NCBI GenBank assembly: GCA_050184295.1
Contig: JBFXAM010000026.1
Location: 1-47,055, forward strand
Length of the DNA stretch: 47,055 nt
Direction: 5' to 3'
Source of the DNA: JBFXAM01 sp050184295
GTDB taxonomy: Bacteria > Planctomycetota > Phycisphaerae > UBA1845 > Fen-1342
Position 1 is the first letter of the stretch. Each line of letters opens with the position of its first letter. The notes under the pieces were generated by a model that was not told where the DNA came from, made no database searches, and was given only the letters and a program-made list of their open reading frames with translations. Position numbers and translations under genes: made by a program. Shown here piece by piece: positions 16,797 through 25,626 of the stretch.

Positions 16797-17771
16797 ATGG
16801 CGGACGTAGCACACGGCGGCACGCACGACGCACACGGCGACGGACACGGCCATTCGCCGTTCCTGGCGCATCACTTTGATTCGCTGGGGCAGCAGTTCAG
16901 CGCCGGCAAGCTGGGCATGTGGCTGTTCCTGTCCACGGAAATCCTGCTGTTCGGCGGGCTGTTCTGCGCCTACGCGGTGTATCGCGCGAATCACCCCGAG
17001 GTGTTCATGGCGGCGCATCACCATCTCGACAAGGTGATGGGCGGCATCAACACGATCGTTCTGATCCTGAGCAGCTTTACGATGGCGTGGGCAGTCACGT
17101 GCTCGCAGCGTGGCAACAACTTCGGCCTCAAGCTCGGCCTGTTCCTGACGCTGCTCGGCGGCTGCGGATTCATGGGCATCAAGTACATCGAGTACAAGGC
17201 CAAGATCGAGCACGGGCTGCTGTGGGGCAAGTACTACCACCCCAGTGAGCACGCGCCCGACCACGGCGCCGCCGACGGAGACGCGCACGGCGCCGCCACA
17301 GCGCCTGCGACCGCGCCGCCCGCGAACTCCCACGCGACGACCGCGAGCGATTCGCACGCGCCCGGCGCGACCCCGGCGGCGCCCACGGCGGCGTCCGCCG
17401 GCGCGCCGGCTGCGACCCCGGGCACCGCGCCCGGTAGGAACGCAACGTCCGCGGATCCGACGCTGCTGCCGATCGAGCCGTCGGCGGTGGCGCTGGCGCC
17501 GGTGGGACCGCGCGGCGTGAGCAAGGCGACCGCGGCGCACGACGAAGTGCACAACCAGCACCTGTTTTTCAGTATTTACTTCGCGATGACGGGGCTGCAC
17601 GGCTTGCACGTGCTGGCGGGCATGGGCGTGATCGGGTTCCTTCTGTGGAAATCGTTCCAGGGCGCGTACGGGCCGGAGTATTTCACGCCGGTCGATCTGG
17701 GCGGCCTCTACTGGCACCTGGTCGACCTGATCTGGATATTCCTGTTCCCGCTGTTGTATCTGATTCACTAG
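16797..17771 (+). CDS. coxC: Cytochrome c oxidase subunit III with low-complexity insertion
   Basis: 324 aa, where about 200 is usual for this short form. Five helices are visible at about 38-62, 82-103, 110-133, 255-286 and 299-323, matching the five-helix subunit III that lacks the first two helices. Residues about 150-250 are an Ala/Pro/Thr/Gly/His-rich stretch (for example APDHGAADGDAHGAATAP) inserted between the third and fourth helices. The N-terminus is also His-rich. Reading frame and codon bias continue through the insertion, so it appears to be translated. AGGA precedes the ATG. The next gene follows after 46 bases. Confidence 0.93.
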   Translation: MADVAHGGTHDAHGDGHGHSPFLAHHFDSLGQQFSAGKLGMWLFLSTEILLFGGLFCAYAVYRANHPEVFMAAHHHLDKVMGGINTIVLILSSFTMAWAVTCSQRGNNFGLKLGLFLTLLGGCGFMGIKYIEYKAKIEHGLLWGKYYHPSEHAPDHGAADGDAHGAATAPATAPPANSHATTASDSHAPGATPAAPTAASAGAPAATPGTAPGRNATSADPTLLPIEPSAVALAPVGPRGVSKATAAHDEVHNQHLFFSIYFAMTGLHGLHVLAGMGVIGFLLWKSFQGAYGPEYFTPVDLGGLYWHLVDLIWIFLFPLLYLIH

Positions 17772-17792
17772 GCGCCGCCCGCTTGGCGGCGC
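17772..17792 (+). repeat. Stem-loop between coxC and coxD
   Basis: GCGCCGCC, loop CGCTT, GGCGGCGC: a perfect 8-base stem starting directly after the coxC stop codon and ending before the coxD ribosome-binding site. No T-tract. Confidence 0.5.
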
Positions 17793-17817
17793 GATGCGGA
17801 AAGAGGCGCGAGGTTCT

Positions 17818-18192
17818 ATGAGCAGCAATCACGGTTCGACGGCGGCGCAGGACGCCGGGCACCACGGCGTCGGCCACATTGTTCCGACGGGGCTATTGCT
17901 CGCGATCGCGTGCGTGCTGCTCGTGCTCACGGTCGTCACGGTCGCGGTGACGTGGGTCGATCTTGGCCCGCTGAATCTCTGGATCGCGCTCCTCATCGCC
18001 GTCGTGAAGGCGGCGCTGGTCGTGCTCTATTTCATGCACTTGCGGTACGACGCGCCGTTCAACGGCATCATCCTGGTCGCGTCGCTCGTGTTCGTGATGC
18101 TCTTCGTGGGGCTCGCGCTCACCGACACCAAGGCCTATCAACCCCAACTGGTCGGCGGACCGGCCCCGGCGATGGCGACCACACGCCAGTGA
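17818..18192 (+). CDS. coxD: Cytochrome c oxidase subunit IV (prokaryotic type)
   Basis: 124 aa small membrane protein with three hydrophobic segments (about 23-45, 50-72 and 80-102), including VKAALVVLYFMHLRYD, which is characteristic of the bacterial COX4/CyoD-like family. It stabilises the oxidase in the membrane. ATG 17818 follows GAGGCGCGAGG; an earlier in-frame ATG at 17794 falls just after the stem-loop and lacks a ribosome-binding site. Its TGA overlaps the GTG of the next gene (18189-18192). Confidence 0.88.
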   Translation: MSSNHGSTAAQDAGHHGVGHIVPTGLLLAIACVLLVLTVVTVAVTWVDLGPLNLWIALLIAVVKAALVVLYFMHLRYDAPFNGIILVASLVFVMLFVGLALTDTKAYQPQLVGGPAPAMATTRQ

Positions 18193-18842
18193 TCTTCGCG
18201 CCGCTGCGGCTGGTTTCGACGACCGGGCGCGGCGACTCCGCCGGCGCTTCCGGCGGGTACGACGCCGGTCGGCTCGGCATGCGCATCCTGCTGCTGTCGC
18301 TGTCGATCCTCTTCGCGGCGACGCTCGTCCTCTACGCCTACTTTCGCGTCACGTCGCCGGACTGGGCGCACGAGGGCGCGTCCGTGCTGCCGCGCGGGTT
18401 GTGGATCAGCACGCTGATCCTGGTGATCAGCAGCGGGACGATGTCGCTGGCGACGTTCGCGGTCCGGCGCGACCGGCTCGCGCTGCTCGCGGGCGCAATG
18501 AGCGCCACGCTCGTGCTCGGCTGCGGGTTTCTGCTGTTGCAGTATCTCAACTGGGTCGATCTGCATCGTGCGATCCAGGTCATTCCGCCGCTCACCACCC
18601 AGCCCGCGGTTCAGCGGCTCGCATTCGCGCGCACCGGCTATGGCTTTTTCTATCTGCTCACCGCGCTGCACGCGGCGCACGTCCTCGGCGGCCTTGTGCC
18701 GATGATGGTCGTTACGATCAGCAGCTTTCGTCGGCGCTATCACCGGGCGCGCGCGGCGGGTGTGCGGCACTGCGCCGCGTATTGGCACTTCCTGGATGTG
18801 GTCTGGCTGATACTCTACGGCGTGCTTGCGGCGACGAATTGA
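18189..18842 (+). CDS. Second cytochrome c oxidase subunit III-like protein
   Basis: 217 aa from GTG 18189, which overlaps the coxD stop as GTGA, so the two are likely translationally coupled. Five helices are visible. Family features of heme-copper oxidase subunit III include GYGFFYLLTALHAAHVLGGL and, near the C-terminus, AAYWHFLDVVWLILYG. It is a diverged paralog of coxC without the low-complexity insertion. It may be a structural subunit replacing or accompanying CoxC, or an assembly factor. It ends the rightward respiratory operon. Confidence 0.88.
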   Translation: MIFAPLRLVSTTGRGDSAGASGGYDAGRLGMRILLLSLSILFAATLVLYAYFRVTSPDWAHEGASVLPRGLWISTLILVISSGTMSLATFAVRRDRLALLAGAMSATLVLGCGFLLLQYLNWVDLHRAIQVIPPLTTQPAVQRLAFARTGYGFFYLLTALHAAHVLGGLVPMMVVTISSFRRRYHRARAAGVRHCAAYWHFLDVVWLILYGVLAATN

Positions 18843-18906
18843 CGTCCGCCGCCGGGGCGCGCCGGTGTTGAGCGATCTCGCGGGTCGCCGGGCACGCCCG
18901 TCTGCG

Positions 18907-19992
18907 CTATTCCAGCGTCGTTTCGGGATGAAATGCGTGCCACGCGAACCAGAAGGCGTGCACGTTGCTCAGCCCCGCCGGAGCGTCGGCCGCTTCGATC
19001 CACGCGGTCGGCGGCTCCGGGCGATACCGGATGGTCAGCGGCGCGTCGTCGACCGTGGTCCGCCACACGCCGTTCGCGTCGACTCGTTCTGCAATCAGCG
19101 GGAGGGTCCAGGCGGTCCACTCGCCGTGGTTTACACGGGCCGCGAGCAGCGGCGTCTTCAGCGGTCGTTCGGCCGCGCTGGGAAGCGGCGCGACGGGAAA
19201 CCGCAGCTCGTCGGAACCGAGATAGCTGCTGTACGCCTCGCGCTTGTAGACGCGTTTGCGCGCCGGATCGGGCATCAGCACGCGGGTCGCCCCGTAGCGC
19301 AGTTGCCACTCGCCCCACGTCGTGAGCTCGTGGTGCAGCGGCTCCAGCCGCAGCCCGTTGGCCGCAGCCGGACCGGCGATGGCACCCAGCGCGAGCGGGC
19401 TCCAGAGACTTTCTGCGGCGTGGTCGTCGCGCCGGTCGTACATCACCAGCATGGAGTTGTAGAGCAGCCCGCTGACGCCGAAGGTCCGCGTCTCGCCGCC
19501 GATCCGGCGATCAAAGACGACGACCGCGTCGGCGAGCGGGCTGAAGGTGATCGCGACGGGGCGTCCGCCGATCGTGTCGTTGACGACTTCGTGCCACGTA
19601 AGAATCCACAGGGGATACGCTCGGGCTTCGCCTTGAGTGAATAACCCCACGACCCGATCGTTCGCGCGCAGCAGCCGCACGCCGTTGAGCGGCTTGTCGG
19701 GCGCGAGCGTTCGGCCGTCGCCGCACGGCGGTTCGACGAGCGCGGGTAGGCCGTCCTTGGGAATTCCGCCGGCGACGAGCAGGTCGCGCGGGAAGCGCAG
19801 ATTGGACAGGTCGAAACCATAGCTCGCGGGGTCCACACCGTCGCCGATCGCCCGGCCGCCGCCCAGCGCCGGCCAGAGCAGCGCGGCCGCCATCACGAGC
19901 GTGAGGACTCCCGCGAGCAGCAGCACCCATCCGCCGCTCGAGAATGTGAGCATGCGCGGACGAGCACGTGAAGCGGGATCGGCGACGTCCAC
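18907..19992 (-). CDS. DUF3179-family membrane-anchored protein
   Basis: 361 aa. One N-terminal helix (LLLAGVLTLVMAAALLWPAL, about 24-45) and a large extracytoplasmic DUF3179 domain: HEVVNDTIGGRPVAITFSPL, FDRR, GVSGLLYNSMLVMYDRR. In most members the segment after the VNDT motif reads like YCPLC; here it is FSPLA, so both cysteines are absent. The function of the family is unknown. GTG 19992 has a good GGAG 7 bases before it, and lies 4 bases after the ctaB stop; ATG 19953 is the alternative. The placement suggests co-transcription with ctaB. Confidence 0.85.
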   Translation of the reverse strand: MDVADPASRARPRMLTFSSGGWVLLLAGVLTLVMAAALLWPALGGGRAIGDGVDPASYGFDLSNLRFPRDLLVAGGIPKDGLPALVEPPCGDGRTLAPDKPLNGVRLLRANDRVVGLFTQGEARAYPLWILTWHEVVNDTIGGRPVAITFSPLADAVVVFDRRIGGETRTFGVSGLLYNSMLVMYDRRDDHAAESLWSPLALGAIAGPAAANGLRLEPLHHELTTWGEWQLRYGATRVLMPDPARKRVYKREAYSSYLGSDELRFPVAPLPSAAERPLKTPLLAARVNHGEWTAWTLPLIAERVDANGVWRTTVDDAPLTIRYRPEPPTAWIEAADAPAGLSNVHAFWFAWHAFHPETTLE

Positions 19993-19996
19993 GCCG

Positions 19997-21067
19997 CTAC
20001 TCCGGCGACTTCGACGCGCGCGGCGCGATTTCGGACGCGGCCGGCGAAGCGGCGTAATCGGCGATGTCGGTCGGATGGATCGCCGGCAGTGCGGGCGCGG
20101 CGCCGACCTCGGTCGGTCCGCTGTCGATGACGCGAATGTCGACGATCGGCGGCGTCGGACGGTCGAGAACCAGCAGCAACTTGAACAGGGGCAGGTAAAG
20201 AAGCGTGGCTCGGAAAAGCGCCCGCGCCGCGGCGGCGTCGCGCGCCCTATAGTGCCGCAGCGACAGCCCGACGAGCAGTCCGGCCAGCGGGACCGACCCG
20301 GCGGCGAAGAACCAGCCGCTCAGCCCCGCGAGCGTGAACATCAAGCCGAGCGGGATGAGCGTCAGGCAGTAAAGCAGTGTGACCTGGCACGTCAGCCCCC
20401 CGGCGGGGTCATAGAGGGGCAACATGCGGAAGCCGCCGCGGGCGTAGTCGTCGCGATACAGCCACGCGAGCGCGAGGAAGTGCGGAATCTGCCAGACAAA
20501 GAGCACGCCGCCCAGCAGCCACGCGCCGAGTTCGAGCCCGCCGGTGACCGCGGCCCAGCCCATCATCGGCGGCAGCGCGCCGCACACCGCGCCCACCAAC
20601 GTGTTGCCCGGGCTGCGGGTCTTCATCGGCGTATACACCAGCACATAGATCGCAAGGCAGAGCAACGCGAGCCCAGCGGTGAGCATGTTGACCAGGCCGG
20701 CCAGCAGCAGCGGGCCCGCGACGCCGGTGATGACTGCGAACGTGATCGCGGCGCGGCGGGTCAAGCGTCCGGCGGGCAGCGGGCGCTGGCGCGTGCGGAC
20801 CATGCGCCGGTCGCGCTCCACTTCGACAATCTGGTTGAACGCGTTGGCGCTGGCGGCGGCGAGCGCAGTGCCCAGCACGGTGATGAGCAGGCGCGCGCCG
20901 CTGATCGGGCCGCTTGCCGCCATCAGATAGCCGACCGCGCTGGTCGCGACGACCAGCGCGCTCAGTCGCGCCTTGGCGAGCGTGCAGAAGTCGCCGATTG
21001 TCGTGTGGCGGCGGGCGCCAACCGGCGCGCACGGCTCGGCGGCGAGATCGAGCGGAAGGGAAGCCAT
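19997..21067 (-). CDS. ctaB: Protoheme IX farnesyltransferase (heme O synthase)
   Basis: About 356 aa UbiA-family membrane enzyme that adds a farnesyl group to heme B, giving heme O. The first prenyl-diphosphate-binding motif is NQIVEVERDRRMVRTRQRPL, with E in place of the first D; NQ.. E.. D.. M.RT..RPL resembles mitochondrial COX10. The second motif region is WQIPHFLALAWLYRDDYARG. Eight or nine helices are visible. A Pro/Ala-rich tail of about 50 residues follows the last helix. ATG 21067 starts MASLPLDL; a TTG two codons upstream has better spacing from AGGAG. It works with ctaA, which diverges from it. Confidence 0.93.
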   Translation of the reverse strand: MASLPLDLAAEPCAPVGARRHTTIGDFCTLAKARLSALVVATSAVGYLMAASGPISGARLLITVLGTALAAASANAFNQIVEVERDRRMVRTRQRPLPAGRLTRRAAITFAVITGVAGPLLLAGLVNMLTAGLALLCLAIYVLVYTPMKTRSPGNTLVGAVCGALPPMMGWAAVTGGLELGAWLLGGVLFVWQIPHFLALAWLYRDDYARGGFRMLPLYDPAGGLTCQVTLLYCLTLIPLGLMFTLAGLSGWFFAAGSVPLAGLLVGLSLRHYRARDAAAARALFRATLLYLPLFKLLLVLDRPTPPIVDIRVIDSGPTEVGAAPALPAIHPTDIADYAASPAASEIAPRASKSPE

Positions 21068-21281
21068 GTTCAAGCCACTGCTCCTGCGGGTGAATCGCAC
21101 ATTGTAGTCGCATCCGGCCCGCTAAGAAACCTGCGACGCCCGTGCTACCCGGATCAACCTGACCCACTGCCGCCCGATGGACCCGGTCGGCGCGTCCCGT
21201 GGCGGGGGAATCGCGAACGGGCGCATGGCGCGGCGAATCGCCGCGTGCCGCGGCTGCGCGGTCAGACGCGCAGTTTCCGGG

Positions 21282-21287
21282 TAAAAT
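21282..21287 (+). promoter_or_regulatory. -10-like box upstream of ctaA
   Basis: TAAAAT ends 7 bases before the ctaA ATG (21295), so transcription would start at or one base before the ATG. No clear Shine-Dalgarno and no -35 are visible. It fits a leaderless transcript. Confidence 0.35.
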
Positions 21288-21294
21288 CCGCGAA

Positions 21295-22653
21295 ATGTCA
21301 CCGCACCATGGAACCGACTCGATGGGGCTCGACCACTCTCGCACCGCGCGCGATCCCGCCGACGTGCTCGCGCTGGGTTTCGGCGTGGCGGTCGCGATGT
21401 GGCTGTTCGCGTACGTGTGCCTCATGCCCGGCGTGCACGCACCCGGCTGGCTGCTGTCGGCGGGGCTGCTGATTGCCGTGCTTTCCGGCGGCTGGTTGGC
21501 CGGACGCCGGACGCAGCGTGGCTGGCGCGGCGGCGCATGGGTGGGGCTGGTCGCCGGTGGGCTGAATCTGCTGATTCTCGCGAGTCTGCTGGGCGGCGAC
21601 GCGCCAAACGAGATCCTGCATTCCAAGCTGTGGTACATCCCGGGTTCGATCGGCGCGACGATCGCGATCGCCGCGCTCGCCGGCACCATCGGCGCCGCCG
21701 CTCGCAAGCGCCGCTCAACTCCGCAATCCGGGAGCGCGGCCGATACGTGGCGGCCGGCATTCGTCACGGTCGCCATCGCGGCAACGCTCGCGCTGATCGT
21801 CGCGGGTGGCTTGGTCACCGCTTTCGAGGCCGGACTCGCCGTCCCCGACTGGCCGGGCTCGTTCGGCTATTACATGTTTCTCTATCCGCTGCGCGAGATG
21901 AAGGAGGGCGTGTTCTTCGAGCACGCACACCGGCTGCTGGGATCGCTCGTCGGGCTGACGATGCTCGTCCTGGCGATCTATCTACAGTTCGTCGAACAAA
22001 ACAAGGCCGTTCGCGCCCTCGCCGGCGGGCTGCTCCTGGCCGTGATCGTGCAAGGCGTGCTCGGCGGACTCCGCGTGACCGAGCGCGACCTCACGCTGGC
22101 GATCCTCCACGGCGTGCTGGCCCAGCTCTTCTTCGCCGGCCTGTGGGTGTTGCACGCGGCGGTCTCCGCGCCTTGGCGTCGTGCGCCGGCGCCGGCGCAG
22201 GTCGCGGCCGCCGCGACCGATCGCACGCTGGGTGCGGCACTGCTGGTGCTGCTGATGGCGCAGCTGATTCTCGGGGCGTTGCAGCGGCACGTCGTGTGGG
22301 GCCTGCACCTGCACATCACGATGGCGGTCGTGGTGGCGTCGCTGGCGGCGGCGTTTGGGTTGCGCTGCTGGGGGCTCTATGACGGGCATCGGCCGCTGTC
22401 GCGCCTGGGTGCGTCGCTCGCGGCGTTGGTCGTCGTGCAACTGCTGCTGGGAATCGCGGCGTTGGTGGCGACGGGGGCGGGCGTGGGCGTGAGCACGGTG
22501 CCGCGGGCCGTCGAAGCGCCAATCACCACGGCGCATCAGACGCTGGGCGCCGTGCTGCTCGCGATCGCGGCGAAACTCGTCGCGTGGCATCGCAAGCGGG
22601 TCGCGCCCGTTGCCCCGGAGAGGACGCCGCTGCTGAGCGAGGCGCCCGCGTAA
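21295..22653 (+). CDS. ctaA: Heme A synthase (COX15/CtaA) with extra N-terminal helices
   Basis: 452 aa, longer than the usual 300-350. Residues about 160-440 form the COX15/CtaA domain of about eight helices that oxidises heme O to heme A. The histidine motifs are EHAHRLLGS (about residue 208), LHGVLAQLFF, LHLHITMAVV and TTAHQTLGAVLL. Residues about 20-140 add about four more helices, joined to the domain by a short Arg/Ser-rich linker; their role is unknown. It is divergent from ctaB and completes the heme A pathway next to the oxidase operon. Confidence 0.92.
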   Translation: MSPHHGTDSMGLDHSRTARDPADVLALGFGVAVAMWLFAYVCLMPGVHAPGWLLSAGLLIAVLSGGWLAGRRTQRGWRGGAWVGLVAGGLNLLILASLLGGDAPNEILHSKLWYIPGSIGATIAIAALAGTIGAAARKRRSTPQSGSAADTWRPAFVTVAIAATLALIVAGGLVTAFEAGLAVPDWPGSFGYYMFLYPLREMKEGVFFEHAHRLLGSLVGLTMLVLAIYLQFVEQNKAVRALAGGLLLAVIVQGVLGGLRVTERDLTLAILHGVLAQLFFAGLWVLHAAVSAPWRRAPAPAQVAAAATDRTLGAALLVLLMAQLILGALQRHVVWGLHLHITMAVVVASLAAAFGLRCWGLYDGHRPLSRLGASLAALVVVQLLLGIAALVATGAGVGVSTVPRAVEAPITTAHQTLGAVLLAIAAKLVAWHRKRVAPVAPERTPLLSEAPA

Positions 22654-22680
22654 GGCACGACGATCCGGAGCAGAACACTC

Positions 22681-23664
22681 GTGAGCGACCTGGCCGAACG
22701 CCTCGATCGCATCAAGGCGGCGACACCGCCGGCGCCCGCTCCGGCGCGCCGCGATGAGCCCGCGGAATCGAGCGCGGGGCGGCAGCCGGCGTCGATCGAG
22801 ACGCCCGCGATCGCGCCGTCGTCCGCCGTCAACGCCGCTCCGGCGGGTTCGCCGTCGCGGAGTCGCACACCGCCCGCGGCGCAGAGCGTCGCGGTGGCGC
22901 TGGGTGGTGCCGAAGTCACGCTGCGCGAGTTGCGGGTGTGGGAGATCATCGTTCCCTTTCGCGGAGTCGCCCGTGAACACACGTACCAGCTCACGCCCGC
23001 CGGCCGGGTGCTGCACGCGCTGCTCCCGACCGGTGAACGTGAGCCCATCCACCCGACGCCGGGCGGTGCGCCGGCGCCCGGCGGATGCGCTTCCGATCCG
23101 CCGGCTTTCACGCTCGCGCCGTCCGAGCCGGGCAATCGCGTGTTGCTCCGGCGGGCGCTGCTCGTGGACATCGAGACCGGCGGGCTCGCCGGCGCGCCGG
23201 TGTTCCTGATCGGCGTCGTGCGGCTCGACGACGATCCGCCGGCGGTCGTGCAGTGGCTGGCGCGCGACTATCGCGAGGAGCAGGCGATCCTGGCGCGCTT
23301 CGCGGCGCTCGCGGACGAGCGCGACGTGTGGCTCTCGTTCAACGGAAAGTCGTTCGACGAGCCGTTCCTTCGCGACCGCGCCACGCTTCATCGCGTGGCG
23401 CTCGCGCGCCCACGAACGCACGTCGACCTGCTGCACCTCGCGCGGCGGCGCTGGCGCGGCGACTTCCCCGATTGCCGCCTGGAGACGCTCGAGCATCGTG
23501 TGCTGGGCCGCAAGCGCGTCGGTGACGTGCCGGGATCGGACATCCCCGACCTGTTTCATCACTTCATGAAAACGGGCAACGCGCGGCCGCTGCGCCCGGT
23601 GCTGGAACACAACCGGCGCGACCTGGTCGCGTGCGCCGAGCTGCTGCTGCGGTTCGGGCGCTGA
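22681..23664 (+). CDS. RNase H-like exonuclease domain protein (YprB type)
   Basis: 327 aa from GTG 22681. The first about 80 residues are Pro/Ala-rich and disordered. The C-terminal half is a DnaQ-like RNase H fold: VDIETGG (first D-x-E, about 163), LSFNGKSFDEPFLRDR, THVDLLHLARR and HNRRDLVACAELL. These match the YprB-like ribonuclease H-like family. The substrate is not known from the sequence. It starts 27 bases after ctaA and may be read with it; it ends 14 bases before the convergent DUF1569 gene. Confidence 0.82.
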   Translation: MSDLAERLDRIKAATPPAPAPARRDEPAESSAGRQPASIETPAIAPSSAVNAAPAGSPSRSRTPPAAQSVAVALGGAEVTLRELRVWEIIVPFRGVAREHTYQLTPAGRVLHALLPTGEREPIHPTPGGAPAPGGCASDPPAFTLAPSEPGNRVLLRRALLVDIETGGLAGAPVFLIGVVRLDDDPPAVVQWLARDYREEQAILARFAALADERDVWLSFNGKSFDEPFLRDRATLHRVALARPRTHVDLLHLARRRWRGDFPDCRLETLEHRVLGRKRVGDVPGSDIPDLFHHFMKTGNARPLRPVLEHNRRDLVACAELLLRFGR

Positions 23665-23678
23665 GCGGGCAGCCGGCG

Positions 23679-24161
23679 TCAGTAGAGCAGGTGGCTCAGG
23701 TGCAGCTCGGCATGGCGCAGGTTGAGCGCGATCCGGTCTTCGAGCGAGAGGGGTCCGAACGCCGGGCTGTCGTGCCGCGACGGTTCGCCGTTCTGCAATC
23801 TGCGCACCGCCGCGCGCAGCCGATCGGCGCCTTCGTCGATTGGCAATACGTCCACGCCGTAGGTTCCCGCGGCGACGTTGGGCAATCGCACGCCGGTGGG
23901 CATGCCGTCGCGGAGGTACGACTTGAGCTTTCTGCGGATGAGGATGCGGATGAACCACGGGACGCGAATGGGAAAGCCCTCGTAGGCGTAGTTGATCCAC
24001 GTCGCGAGGTGTCCGAAGGCTTGGCCGGGAGTCCAGTTTCCACAAGTGCGCAGCGTTCCGGCGCGATCCGCAACGACGATGCGGTCGATCTCCGCGAGGA
24101 GGTCGTCGAGCGTGTCGAGCCGCAGGGGGCGCCGGGGGGGGCGGTCAGGCGAACTGCTCAT
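23679..24161 (-). CDS. DUF1569 (DinB-like) protein
   Basis: 160 aa cytoplasmic helical-bundle protein. Features: CGNWTPGQAFGHLATWINYA, RRKLKSYLRDGMPTGVRLP, and a C-terminal LRHAELHLSHLLY. The three spaced histidines (in GHLA, RHAE and LHLSH) are those expected for the DinB/YfiT metal-binding bundle. The reaction is unknown; DinB-like proteins often act in thiol-linked detoxification, but nothing here proves that. The frame is open to 24554, but residues before the ATG at 24161 are Arg/Ala-rich and not protein-like. Confidence 0.82.
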   Translation of the reverse strand: MSSSPDRPPRRPLRLDTLDDLLAEIDRIVVADRAGTLRTCGNWTPGQAFGHLATWINYAYEGFPIRVPWFIRILIRRKLKSYLRDGMPTGVRLPNVAAGTYGVDVLPIDEGADRLRAAVRRLQNGEPSRHDSPAFGPLSLEDRIALNLRHAELHLSHLLY

Positions 24162-24427
24162 CGGATACGACCCTTGTGTTGGCGCGGGCCGACGCAGCGC
24201 AAACCCACGATTCGCGCCTTGCCTAAATTGTACCCGACGCACGCGGCGTGTGTTCGCGCCGCGGCAGCCGCTGCACGGGACAGGGGACATCCCGCGCGCG
24301 GTTGCGGATCGGAACGCCGTGCGCCATGCACGGGACCAGGCGCCACAACCGGCGCGTGCGCCCGGGCCCGCCGCTGCGCGTAACGCGCCGGCTCCGCGAT
24401 CATCCCACGAGCAGAGGAGAACGCGAC

Positions 24428-25000
24428 ATGGCAACCGTCGACGGACGCACGCAGCGCGAGCGGATGCTCGCCGGCGAGCTCTACGAGGCGTGGGATCCCG
24501 ACCTGCTGGCGCGGCGCGCCCGCGCCCGCGAGTTGACCGCTTGCTACAACGCAACGCGACAGGACGAATCCGAACGCCGCCGCACGCTGCTCTCGCAACT
24601 GCTCGGCCGATGCGGCGCGGGCGTCTGGATCGAGCCGCCGTTTTATTGCGATTACGGGGAGAACATCGAGCTCGACGACCAGGTGTACCTGAACTTCGGA
24701 TGCGTGGTGCTCGACTGCGCGGCGGTGCGCCTCGGTCGCGGCGTGCTGGTGGGGCCTTATGTGCAGTTCTACGCGGGGACGCACCCGATCGACGCCCGCG
24801 AGCGGGCGAAAGGCCCGGAGCGGGCGGCGCCGATCACGGTAGGGGAGCAGTGCTGGATCGGCGGCGGCGCGATCGTCTGTCCGGGCGTGACGATCGGGGC
24901 GCGGACGACGATCGGCGCGGGCAGCGTCGTGGTGCGGGACATCCCGGCCGGCGTGGTGGCGGCGGGGAACCCGTGTCGGGTGATTCGCGCGCTGGAATAA
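24428..25000 (+). CDS. Hexapeptide-repeat sugar O-acetyltransferase (Maa/NodL type)
   Basis: 190 aa left-handed beta-helix acetyltransferase using acetyl-CoA, probably on maltose- or galactoside-like sugars. The N-terminal Maa domain (RERMLAGELYEAWDPDLLA) is followed by hexapeptide repeats and the catalytic histidine in YAGTHPID (about residue 120). The C-terminal coil reads IGGGAIVCPGVTIGARTTIG and AAGNPCRVIR. A strong AGAGGAGA lies 7 bases before the ATG. It is alone between divergent and convergent neighbours, so the in vivo substrate is unknown. Confidence 0.92.
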   Translation: MATVDGRTQRERMLAGELYEAWDPDLLARRARARELTACYNATRQDESERRRTLLSQLLGRCGAGVWIEPPFYCDYGENIELDDQVYLNFGCVVLDCAAVRLGRGVLVGPYVQFYAGTHPIDARERAKGPERAAPITVGEQCWIGGGAIVCPGVTIGARTTIGAGSVVVRDIPAGVVAAGNPCRVIRALE

Positions 25001-25062
25001 TCAGTCGGACGATTCGGGGAGGGCGCAGCGCACCTGCCGGTGGAGAGCGCGCGAACCAGTCA

Positions 25063-25626
25063 TCAGGGCGCCACGTAGCCCAACCAGTGCAGCACCAGGC
25101 TGGTTTCCTCGTCCGGCTCCAGCGCCGTCGTTCGGAGCCGATACTGCCCCGCCGGCAGCTCGAGCACAATGCGCTCGGTGTCGGCGGCGATGCTCCGGCC
25201 GCTCAGCGACGCATCGAACAGAATCAGCGGCGATTCGGGCACGTTGAGCGCGAGATCGCCGCGCTCGAAGACCTCGTCCGGCAGGCGTGCAAGGTGCTCG
25301 TCCACCTCCCCGTCGCTGGCGCCATAAACCCAGCGCGCGATCAGTACGCCGCGCTGACCGTCAACCTCCAGGCACGTGGCGGGATAAGGCCGGTCGCCGA
25401 GCACGAGTCCAACACCCGGCCCGACGTCGAGCAGCGCCGCCAGTTCGCGCACGCCGCAGGCGCGGTCGTAATCGGTCGCCGGTCGATCGGGATCGGCGTC
25501 CTCTGCGGCGGCCGGCGGGGCGAAGACAACGCGTCCGCCGCTCGGCTCGTTCGCGCCGTCCCAATACGGCAGGAGCGGCTCGGCGAGCAGAATGAGTGGT
25601 CCGGTGGCGGACTCGAGCCATTCCAT
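25063..25626 (-). CDS. Imm21-like immunity protein
   Basis: 187 aa, small and acidic, with no membrane segment or signal. The start MEWLESATGPLILL, then DYDRACGV, VGLVLGDRPYPATCL and ARWVYGASDGEV, match the immunity protein 21 family as I remember it. Such proteins neutralise polymorphic toxins delivered by neighbouring cells. ATG 25626 begins exactly at the family's usual start and has GGA 10 bases upstream; GTG 25671 would add 15 residues. No toxin gene is visible on either side, so it is an orphan immunity gene here. Confidence 0.68.
   Translation of the reverse strand: MEWLESATGPLILLAEPLLPYWDGANEPSGGRVVFAPPAAAEDADPDRPATDYDRACGVRELAALLDVGPGVGLVLGDRPYPATCLEVDGQRGVLIARWVYGASDGEVDEHLARLPDEVFERGDLALNVPESPLILFDASLSGRSIAADTERIVLELPAGQYRLRTTALEPDEETSLVLHWLGYVAP

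Noticed and set aside
17241..17546. Low-complexity block of coxC as a tandem DNA repeat or CRISPR
   Set aside because: There is no regular repeat unit; it is a biased protein-coding stretch.
16797..18842. coxC and the 18189 gene as a duplication by error
   Set aside because: They differ in sequence, N-terminus and insertion; they are diverged paralogs, not an assembly repeat.
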